Positions 11,417 to 20,700 of a DNA stretch of 31,689 nt are shown in pieces (within the stretch, counting starts at the first letter, position 1; the number at the start of each line of letters is the position of its first letter). The DNA comes from Apostichopus californicus (Eukaryota; Echinodermata; Holothuroidea; Aspidochirotida; Stichopodidae). The stretch spans positions 1,782 through 33,470 of the forward strand of contig JAIPMN010042431.1 in assembly GCA_020650975.1 (NCBI GenBank). Direction: 5' to 3'. The notes below the pieces were generated by a model. The model did not search any database. It had not been told where the DNA came from and saw only the letters and a list, made by a program, of their open reading frames with translations. Both the position numbers and the translations under genes were made by a program.

Positions 11417-11489
11417 GCAGATTGACTGGCGTTCTTCTCAGTAATGTCTCTGGAGATGCCATAGCAGACTGTTTTATTTAGTTAACCAA

Positions 11490-11822
11490 TCAATAGTCAT
11501 AAGCCAAATTGGCGCATCGACATCCTCGAAGATTATACACATTATGAGGTTCACAGCACTTCATAATAGTAATCCAACGTCTGCCATCTTCAATCAGCTG
11601 GTTTGCAGAACGACCAGACCATTTGGTTAAGTTGTCGATCCAACGCATATGTGGGCGGCCTGGATTGCGTTTGCAGCCGTAAGGTAAACCATACAGTACA
11701 GCAGAAGTTAGACCTTTACATCGCACTGCGTGTCCGCACCACTTAGCTTTACGTTGAAGAACATTTCCAGAAGAGAACAACCAACGTCCCGCAATCTTTG
11801 TGTTCAACTCATCATTTATCAT
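11490..11822 (-). mobile_element. C-terminal remnant of a LINE ORF2 (endonuclease-reverse transcriptase)
   Basis: The 110-codon frame carries the pattern seen at the carboxyl end of many non-LTR retrotransposon ORF2 proteins: KWCGHAVR (compare W.GH..R), then GLPYGCKRNPGRPHMRWIDN (compare G...R.RGRP..RW.D), then IEDGRRW (compare A.DR..W). This is the region after the reverse transcriptase domain. No reverse transcriptase motifs lie upstream, so it is a 5'-truncated copy. The frame has no internal stop, which suggests a fairly young insertion or a short target. Assignment to a particular clade (RTE- or CR1-like) is uncertain. Confidence 0.65.
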
Positions 11823-12179
11823 TGGTTAACCCTGTTTTTCTTTCTGTTTATTGATCATATTTTACAAGTAGATATTAATTATCAACGATGCACGTCTTTT
11901 AGTTTCAAATAACATTAACATAAATCTTGAGAGGACCTAGCCTTCCATTTCTGCTCAACTCATTATTGTTTGTAGACACGTGACGTATAGAACGCATTAA
12001 CTGCTACTTCTTCATATAGCGATTGTTCAATCACGTGGCATATAGAACGGATTTATTGCTGTTATATAGATATAGAAAATGTGTAATCATGTTCTTTATC
12101 ATATAGATTAAAATGTCATTGCGTAATATCATAGTGAATGTAGGTTATGATCAAGTTATGAATTTGCAATGATTAACTA

Positions 12180-12345
12180 AAGCTTAATAATGTATCGAAT
12201 GTGTAATTTCTTGTTACATTACATGGATTAACTACTGATATCTAATATAGTGAATGTATAATTCCTTGTTATATTAAACGGATTAACTAGTGATAATTAA
12301 AGTAGTGAATGTGTAATTGTACTCGCATCCTGCACTAAACGGACT
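12180..12345. repeat. Degenerate 55-bp tandem repeat
   Basis: The words gaatgt(g/a)taatt, cttgttatatta and ggattaacta recur at about 12197, 12252 and 12307. Looser copies may extend back to about 12000. No coding content. Confidence 0.5.
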
Positions 12346-12414
12346 ATCATATGTCACATTGTAATTTATGATATTTTTGCTGCATTTTCTCAGAATATAC
12401 TACGCAGTAAGGGT

Positions 12415-12770
12415 TCAACTGATGTTACGTAATGGTAATTCCATACTGAGGTTACGTAATGGTAATACCATACTGATGTTACGTAATGGTAGTACCATAC
12501 TGATGTTACGTAATGGTAATACCATACTGATGTAACGTAATGGTAATACCATACTGATGTTACGTAATGATAATACCATACTGATGTTACGTAATGGTAA
12601 TACCATACTGACGTTACGTAATGTAAATACCAAACTGATGTTTCGTAATGGTAATACCATACTGATGTTACGTAATGGTAATACCATACTGATGTTACGT
12701 AATGGTAATACCATACTGATGTTACGTAATGGTAATACCATACTGATGTTACGTAAGGGTAACACCAAAT
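12415..12770. repeat. 27-bp minisatellite, about 13 copies
   Basis: The unit is ctgatgttacgtaatggtaa followed by taccata, with few substitutions. Each unit contains the palindrome ttacgtaa and the near-palindrome atggtaataccat. Because 27 is divisible by three, open frames run through it on both strands: repeated MVLPLRNIS on minus and MLRNGNTIL on plus. They follow from the repeat and I do not call them genes. A strong acceptor-like tract (tgctgcattttctcag) ends at 12393, just before the array. Confidence 0.95.
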
Positions 12771-13371
12771 AGTTTTGAAATCAGAGGCATTGAAGGTTTT
12801 TCTTGTCTCGGTTCTTTACTGTTTCTGTTTTTACGATGAATGTAAAGCCAATCGTTAAACCATTCTTTACGCTACCACCAGATAATAGAAATGCCAAGTT
12901 GACCCAAGATTCTGGAAATTACAAGTTGACCCAAAATACACAAATTCGTGGTAAAATCAAATGTACTTAATTTGATTATTTATTAGTATTATTAATTATT
13001 CATTCTAATATCTTTACTTATTCAACATCTATGATCAGTTCATATTTTGCTTTTTTTTCAGTCTTGTTAGGCTATCTCGAGATGCTTTTCTTTTCTTATA
13101 TGTCGTTCATTTCCGATTTCATGTGAAAATACTAGATATAATATACGGTAGGTAGGGGATGTAGTCATGTTTGAGATGGACGGAATGCAGATCTTGCAGG
13201 TAGGAAAAATGTGGGAGGAACCGTAAAATATATGAAAGTGTATAAACATTAATACGGTAGGAATAAGTTACCTTCCCAGATAGTAACCTTCAACATTTGG
13301 AAGCAGAAAAAAAAATCAAGAAACAAAACAGAGAAAATATGAGACGGCAGAGAGCTTGAACTCCGCCCAAC
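12771..13371. other. Non-coding stretch
   Basis: No supported exon. A very good acceptor-like tract (tttgcttttttttcag) ends at 13061, but the following sequence shows no convincing exon. The minus-strand ORF at 13067-13249 lacks recognisable features. Confidence 0.35.
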
Positions 13372-13640
13372 ACCTGGGATCACCCTCCCCGGGAGAATCA
13401 ACCTAAGTTAGAGTCCACCCGGTGACTGTTCTGTACCTTGCGGACGCAAGCACTCTGTCCACCGAATTCCTAATCTAGAAGGCCTCTTACCCCTCACCAG
13501 AGCCAAGGCCTCCTCCCAGCTAATAAAGTCAAGCTTGTAAAGGGGAACTTTGAATTTGAATATCCCAATCGATTGGTCCCACCTAACTAACTTAGGAAAC
13601 CCATTTATCATATATTTATCTAACGTTTTCAGCGTCCAAG
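13372..13640 (-). other. Higher-GC island with a 67-codon open frame, unidentified
   Basis: This stretch is visibly richer in G+C than its surroundings. On the minus strand (13408-13611) it has an open frame with a protein-like segment, LDFISWEEALALVRGKR. Inside it, an acceptor-like 'cccctttacaag' and a donor-like 'gtgagg' would bracket 36 nt (LDFISWEEALAL). It may be a fragment of a mobile element or an isolated exon. I do not recognise a family. Confidence 0.3.
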
Positions 13641-15919
13641 ACGATCAGAATAAGCACTTTGAAATTCGTGAACCTTGGGGTGGGAGGGGGTTGGGTGGGG
13701 ATTGATGTGTTTTCAAATCAATATTATTTCGATTGTATATCTTTGACAGAGCATAATCAATTGTTAAGCTGGTTGTATAATCTACCAATGTAACTTCTCA
13801 GTCCAATGATTTAACCTTCAATGCATACTTTTGTCTTTCGACAGTTACAATGAAACTTACACTTATTATTTTCATGAACTTCGAAACCATTAAATTTGTT
13901 TTTTTTTAGTGTCTGCGTTTTTTCATAAAGTAATCATATTGAAAATTCATCGAATGTGTTGGAGACGCTATATGATCTCTATCTTAGGTCAGCAATAGCA
14001 TGTTACACAATAATTGATCTGTAATATCGAAGTTGTCTTACTGGAGAAATAAAATCGAGGACGATTTGGTGTATATCGAACGTCAAGACATTTCTAGTTA
14101 ACATGACGTCATTTACTTAGGTTTCTTTTTCTTATTTAGCTTACATATTTCCTGTCGCAGTTTGTTTTTACAAGTTATGACAGTTTATGCATCATTTACA
14201 TTCACTTACAGCTACCAGTTTTAATTATTTTTATTTGTTTTTGTCGGGGTGGGGTGCTTTGCGCTTTTTTAGCTATTGCCTTAGTTTATTTTCATTGTTC
14301 ATTCAGTAATCTATGGATTGTAAAGCCAACTGTAAACATAATCTTTGGTATGCTTAACGATGACGTGTATATTACGTAATATGATAATTACATAACATTA
14401 ATATTTTGTACTTAATCAGTGAATTTTAAGATAATGATTGGCTTTCCATTGTACTCTCCTTTATCTTATCACTACGCGAGCTAGACGTTTATATTTATGT
14501 ATACTTTAATTATGTATCATCCCTTATAAGTTCCATTACAGCCGATTACATACAATCCAGTATCGAGTCTGTTACGTCATTTAATAATAATTCGAACAAG
14601 ATAATGACAATCTGAACATTTTGTGTACTGAAGCTTGAAATCAATGATCTTATATCTATATATGGTAGGTCTTGTAGTTTACTCATGGCTGAGACCGATA
14701 GCAGGTCAACAATTCACTCGAAACATTTGATCATAGGTTTTATAATTCCAAATTATTTCAGAATATTTTAAACAATGTCAGAATTTCATGACAAAATTTC
14801 GTTATTTTGTTGTAACCACCTCTTTGCAGTTTCTTATGTTTGGCTTAAAATGCCCAAGCTTTAAAACTCTTGCAAGCAAACAAACAGGTTATTTCATATT
14901 ATTCCCTCGTTGTGCACATATTACTATAACCATTTCTGGAATAATCTTCCACTAGCAAATTGTTAAGAAAGGAAAATTTAAATTTAACTCTAAATCGCCT
15001 TTCATGAATAGTTGTTTTCTTTGTATATATTATATCCGATATAACACATTGTTTTTAAATGTTCCCGTAATTTGCGATCTTTCTATTGTTCTTTCTTCAT
15101 TCCCTTTTGGTTCTTTTGTTTTTTCGCCTTTTCGTGTTTGTTTTTTGTTTTGCTTTCTTTTACCGTTTTTACCATTCATGTGATTAAACAAAGGTAATGA
15201 GAGATCTGTTTGTATAATGGACATAGGTAATGTGAAAGAATATAGTTGGTTAGCCATACAGTACGTATTCGATTAGCTGTTTCACGTCATTTACTTGTAA
15301 AAGTCAATATTTGCTAATCGTTCCGTCATTTTACTAGAGAGTATTAACACGGACCTTACACTATGTTTCGTTGTTTTTGTTTCAAAACACCTTACATTGT
15401 ACCTGTCATACATTACAACATGTCCTCGTTTTGTCAACAAACAAAATTAAAAATCCATATTTAGTTTGTTGCAGTCTGGTATCCATTCTGTAACTTAATT
15501 GTACCAAATTCATATATATGTCAATTGTGACTACAAAACCATCAGAGATAAGTTTGACTTGACAATTTTTAATCTAATTTGTTATTGTATGAATTGTATG
15601 GTGGTCTAAAAGGCAAACATGTTGACCTACTGTGTCAGTACAGCACGAAATCAGAATAAATATTGTATAGTGTTTTCGAGTTTCAGACTTTCAGGAAGTT
15701 GTCGAGTTGTTGCTTTGCAATAAACTTGACAACACATCAAACATATGACTTTGTCGAGTTGATAAGTCACGCTAACCTGTAAAATCTTGAATAAAGAAAT
15801 GTCAAAACTACGTTAATTTAGTCTTATACCCACATGACACCTTGACAAAGAATATCAAATTGTTCAAATGTCGTGTTATATACTAAAGTAGTAAGTCTAT
15901 ATCTTGTTTGTCCCTTCAG
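13641..15919. other. Non-coding AT-rich stretch
   Basis: Nothing supportable was seen on either strand. The minus-strand ORF at 15030-15257 is Lys-rich by composition only. If the plus-strand micro-exons form a gene, this is its last intron. Confidence 0.4.
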
Positions 15920-16033
15920 AACCGCCGTGAAATCGCGATATCGACTAAAATAAAAAAATATATAAAAAAACTCAAAGATTCTGTGATCCGTTTCCTTTCT
16001 TCGTCTGCTTACTGTATTCTACTACAGTGTTAG
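15920..16033 (+). CDS. Candidate terminal exon of the plus-strand micro-exon series
   Basis: A fair acceptor (gtttgtcccttcag) ends at 15919. In phase 0 the frame stays open for 37 codons to TAG at 16031-16033. It starts NRREIAISTK, turns lysine-rich, then hydrophobic. Phase 0 matches the exit phase of the 9794 exon. An ATTAAA sits near 16223. The 6-kb gap and the low-complexity lysine stretch make this a weak candidate. A competing phase-0 acceptor at 12393 would give a short NILRSKGSTDVT ending in the minisatellite. Confidence 0.25.
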   Translation, partial: NRREIAISTKIKKYIKKLKDSVIRFLSSSAYCILLQC

Positions 16034-16904
16034 TGTTAGCACATGTACTAACTTGAAGGTGTTATCTAAATATTTTTAATGGCAACCAAAATCTATTTTC
16101 CCAAGCTTGGAGTTATCATTGAAAGTCCTGTTAAGTATATAAGTCTATGCACAAACGTCAATGTCTTTGTAGCCAAGTGTCTTCAATATGGTTACAAGGA
16201 GCAGGCGCCTGCGATTATTTATTAAATGTTATCCTCGGTATTTGTTTCATGAAAGTATAGATCCCTGATTTGAGGATGCACACCATTTGCATCGTATGGC
16301 CCTATATACATACTTTCATGAGCACTCCGGATTGTTTGGCGTTCCATGTAAATGCAAGCACACTAATATGTGATGTAACAATTGAGATAGTTGTGGTCAT
16401 CTTCAACGTCATTTTCCCTCAAACTGTAACCAGATGAATTTGTATATTTGTTAGCTTGATTTGGAGGTTAATTACGATCAGTACGATAGGACAATATGTT
16501 ACAGTTTCGACATTTCAATGTACAATCAACCTAGCTTATTTTGTAAACATAACCCGGTAAAATTGTTTCGAACAACAACCTTTCAAGAAATGATGAGAAT
16601 AAAAAATTGTTCCCCTCTTGCATTAAAATGACCTATGATAGAGTTTTTGTTTGTAAACCTGTTTTGTGGTCTGCAGTAAAAGAGATATATCGTCTCGTTA
16701 ACAGCATCCCAAGCAAGAGATAGTTTGGCAGCATGATACAAAGTTCACTGATGGGGTTATGATTCTTCTTCAATAAACTTTTTGAGTGTTTGAATAGTGA
16801 TAATAATCGGTAATTATAAGGTGTAGTTATAATAAAGTGTAATAATAGTAAAGTATTGAACTACTGATCATAATCATTAAATTAAGAAACAAATAAAACA
16901 GAAC
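16034..16904. other. Non-coding AT-rich stretch
   Basis: No exon, RNA gene or repeat could be supported. Confidence 0.4.
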
Positions 16905-17330
16905 ACACATCAAAGTTCAAAACACGTAAGCTTTTCTCCATTTGTACGATGGGGAGTATAGTTAGTTTTGTTCGAGAACATTTGACTGTAATGATTCACC
17001 AATTGATGGTGAATGGCTTGTTGTTCTGCTCCAGCTGCCAGATGTGCTTCGGGAGTTCCGTTGCAATTGGTGTTTTTGGTGGATGAATGACATCTTGTGG
17101 TTGCCATATCTAAGCTTGAAAGGGGTTCCGTTAGACCTATGTAAGTCTTGCAGTTGTCGGTGGTTTTCACTTCGGCCTTGTATATGATGTTTAATGCCTG
17201 GCAGTTTCCATTTAGTGGGCAAGTGTCCTTTTGTCGGCAGTTGCAAGCTTCCTTTTGTTACGTTGTGTGAGTGGTTGCTATGTGTTTGCTTAGCATTAAT
17301 ATACACTTTCCGAAGCACCGTGAAAGTCAG
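16905..17330 (-). mobile_element. Decayed retroelement tail with a GIY-YIG-like domain
   Basis: Read across three minus-strand frames, the segment shows a Cys-rich module (CNCRQKDTCPLNGNC, about 17190-17240), then IIYKAEV, then KTYIGLTE. After a frame change it continues TPFKLRYGNHKMSF, and after another change TELPKHIWQLEQNNKPFTINW. This order (Cys-rich, Y.A.V, YIGLT, FK.R..NH..SF, EL.KHIW.L) matches a GIY-YIG-like endonuclease tail found in invertebrate retroelement ORFs, including Penelope-like ones. At least two frameshifts and a stop after INW show that it is dead. No reverse transcriptase lies next to it. It sits about 130 bp past the AATAAA of the neighbouring gene. Confidence 0.65.
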
Positions 17331-17457
17331 TTACAGCTGCTATAGGTTATGGTGGTAATGTAGCCGTCCAACCCAATCGAAGCTGCCGCATTTTTCGAGT
17401 ATTTTATTTAAAACCCAGGAATACACGTCACAAAGAGAAATTACCCCCATGATAAGA

Positions 17458-17463
17458 TTTATT
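17458..17463 (-). terminator. AATAAA polyadenylation signal of the mini-exon gene
   Basis: AATAAA on the minus strand (TTTATT on plus), about 45 nt after the stop codon at 17508-17510. Its position supports exon E as the terminal exon. Confidence 0.55.
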
Positions 17464-17507
17464 TTTAGTAGAACATTCAATAAACAATACATATATGTAT
17501 ACATTGA

Positions 17508-17760
17508 TCAAAGGGACAATTTTTGGAAATGTTTGCATTCTGTAAATAGTTTTTTGGCAGGTATTTTTATTTTAATTGCATTAATAAGGGCATTCTTCCC
17601 GTTTGATCGAACGACGAGGCTTCCTTTTTCGTTTTTTTTTGGTTGACTGGCCTGGAAAGCTTGATCGGCTCTCTTTTTCGCTTCGATCTCATCCGCAAGA
17701 CAACAGGGCCTCTCCCATCTTAATTTATACTCTGGTGTATCTTCCCTCACCAGTATGGTC
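17508..17760 (-). CDS. Mini-exon gene, exon 8 (terminal)
   Basis: The acceptor is excellent (tgtatttctcatcttcattag). Phase-2 entry completes a Thr codon with the first base. The frame then runs 83 codons to a stop at 17508-17510: TILVREDTPEYKLRWERP, then an acidic/basic helix-like stretch (LADEIEAKKRADQAF) and a Lys-rich tail. An AATAAA follows. The last 40 codons are AT-rich and could be less constrained. The phase match to exon 7 is good evidence for the join. Confidence 0.55.
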
Positions 17761-20700
17761 CTAATGAAGATGAGAAATACACATATACTTGATATTAATA
17801 AGGAGGACAAGAATGCGCATACTCATTGGCAATCATTTCATACATTTCATACTAGAATCGTTCAACGGAATTGTGAAGGAATTTGATCAAGTGATACAAA
17901 TACAATAAAATGTCCAGTAATGGTTTGCCACGGACTAAACTGATAATTATTTACTTATAGTTTTAGTTCTCAAGTCAACTCACGTGTACTCGGGCATAGT
18001 CTTGTCAAAGATTGATTTGTAACCAAAGTTTATCTCGTTAGTATCAAACATATCGTTGGCTTCCCAGCATTCATTCTGTTTGGGATATAAATTGAATACC
18101 GTATGTCTTTAAGGGATGTCTCTGGGCAGAAGGTTGAGTCCTGATATGTTTTAGTCCAAAAATCCTTATCGTCAGTCCGATAACGCGTAAAACATATATC
18201 GTATGAGGCCGGAAATGTATCTGGTCTCCTAATGGTTTGTGTATTAAACTACATAATCCAGTCACTTTGATCGATGAACCTCAGTCGTTTAGCAGGTCGT
18301 TTTCGTGAAATTTTAAATGTGCTGTATAAATACAACATATGCTGAGGGCAAAATTTCTTTTAAAGATTTACATCATTTCCAAATTAATGTTGTGCTTAAA
18401 GTTATCTGTTAAGAAATGACTGTCATCCAAGATCGAGCCTGCATGCGAACGAAAAGCAAATAACTTGATTTACTCTCAGGCCCTTTCAGTGGCGTAGGAA
18501 GCTATGGAACTTGTAGTGGTGTCTGGGGTACTTTATAGGCCTATAAAAAAAGTAGATGCTGCATTGGCCCAGATCGGACATTGACAATTTCGACTATTTG
18601 GTTTCGAGAACCAGTTTATTAAAGTTTGAAAGTGGATCAATTAAACCTACAAACTTGAAAATTAGAAATTAGAACAATGGAAGTTCAGATTCTCCACAAT
18701 ACAAAACGGTTAGAAGAAACAAACAATCGTAAACATGGGCTTCTTATTTTGCTTATATGTAACTATGTTTGTGTACCTGATCTAAGTCCAGACCGTGGTC
18801 AGTTATGTCACTAAGCTCCTCCCACTTGACAAGGTATCGCGGTCTCATTGGTTCCAGGAATGGCCGCTTGGCAAAGTCTTCATCGTACAGGAACGCGGCT
18901 GCATGTGACGACAAAATATATACCATAACCTAAGAATGGTCTTTCAACTTATTATCATGATGAGGTATACCTGAAGATTATAACTGAGGCAAAACCAACT
19001 TCTTGTACCCCTTCCGCCCTCCCCTCCCTACCCCTCCAAAAAAAAAGGTCGACCTCGATTTTCCCCGAAAAAAAAGCTTTAGTACAAACAATGAAAAGCC
19101 AAAAATAAAGAAAAAAACAAAGAGTGGACATTGAGCTCCGGGGAATCCCTGGATTACATCCGTTTGAAAATAGTGGCGCCCTACATGAATGCTGTATCTC
19201 TGACCGGGCGTATGATTCCGGGTATGATTCCTCTTTGCATTACCCTGCGCAGGGCTATATGTACCATACATTAGGCCAATATATAATGCGATAGGCCTAA
19301 TCATAACACCGAGTTAAATTCCATTGATTTAACAAGCCTAAATCTAATTTTTCGAACACCATTGAAGTCGATTAACCAGTAGTTAACACTTTGTTGGGAC
19401 TGTAGTGATACGATTAAGTATATTGAAGACAACAAGATCATTTTTTTAATTCTCCAAAAACGAATGTAACGCTTCTATAAAAGTTCATATGCCTAAAACT
19501 ACGTGCCTAACAATATCCACCAGTACATTACAGAGCCGTATGTGGACATAAGGATCTTGTATACATGCGTACCACTAGCCCCCTTGTTAAACGAAAGTTT
19601 CCTTTGAACTTAACTTTTACATGTGTGTCTATTTTCGACTGTGCAAATTAACTATTCGCCTATGTTTCCTTTTATTATGTTTTTTAAAGGTTAGTACTGC
19701 AACCCCGTTGGCCTAACGATAACACCAGCCCTGTATAATTAAAAGGTATATATCCTAAGGAAGATGTAATTTCATGAATTTGTTCCTCGCGAACAAGGTC
19801 ATTTCCTTTTAAATTTTGCTAGCGAAATGTGGATAATTGCGTGCGGAATCTCGTAAAGTAGCTGCCATTGGTCGGCTTACATGTTATAAACGTGATCATT
19901 AGCCATAAAGTCCCACCCAACATACACCTCAACCCCACGACTACCGATATTACCACTGTATTTGGACACATTGTTATGTATTAGGTAACATGTGTTTTAC
20001 ATATATAAACACGATAATATTATAGTTACCACGAATAAATGCTTCTTCGCGTTTCTCATTGTACAGGAAGGTTGCTGCATGTGAGGGAATAAACATAAAC
20101 ATGACTATAAGAATGGTCTTTCAGCCTATTATCCCAGAGAGATAAACGTAACATATTTACATGTGTTATACATGTACATGACAGTGGACACCATAATAGT
20201 ATAGTTACCGCCAATATCTGCTTCTTCGCGTTTCTCATTGTACAGGAAGGTTGCTGCATATGAGAAGAAAAAAACATAACATGAATAAGAATGGTCCATA
20301 ACCTATTATCACAATGAGGCAATCGTATATTATTTAATTGTTTGATACATGTTAAACATACGATCATATTATATTTACCAGGAATATCTGCTTCTTCGCG
20401 TTTCTCATCGTACAGGAAGGTTGCTGCATGTGAGAACAAATCATAACATGAGCAAGAATGGTTTTTCAGCTATGATCACAGTGAGCTAAACGTATATTAT
20501 TTACATGTGTTATAGCCTACATGTACAAGACACGATCATATTATAGTTACCGTGGATATCTGCTTTTTCTTGTTTCTCATCGTATCCTTCTTGGGGTTTG
20601 CTCAGTTCAATGGCGGCAGTCGGTTGTTCTTTCCAGCTAAACATTATTGAGATAAACCATTAACAAAATTAGAAGTATTGACGAGACGGATAAATGTGTC

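Larger units (their letters stand above)
19975..20560. repeat. Tandem repeat, about 170-180 bp, carrying a mini-exon in each unit
   Basis: Units share, in plus-strand order, 'acatgtgttatacatgtac', 'cgatcatattatagttacc', the 45-bp exon and 'tgcatgtgagaa', then 'aacatgaataagaatggt'. Exon positions step by 179 bp (20030 to 20209) and 170 bp (20209 to 20379). The fourth, most distal unit contributes only its donor half to exon 2 (20551). The intron parts have many substitutions and indels, while the exon parts differ at only a few bases. Confidence 0.85.

Noticed and set aside
11217..11462. Ser/Pro/Leu-rich minus-strand ORF
   Set aside because: Produced entirely by the GA-rich low-complexity tract.
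12415..12770. CRISPR-like array
   Set aside because: Units are contiguous with no unique spacers, and the window is eukaryotic in character.
12415..12772. Nine-residue repeat proteins on both strands
   Set aside because: Both frames are forced open by the 27-bp period; no start context or splice structure supports either as a gene.
18978..19304. 108-codon minus-strand ORF as an exon of the mini-exon gene
   Set aside because: It lacks suitable splice sites and phase, and includes homopolymer-encoded Phe/Gly runs.
20056..20439. 127-codon ORF through the mini-exon array as a single protein
   Set aside because: It reads through intron sequence. The mini-exons have their own splice sites, and in this frame only part of the array matches the repeat peptide.
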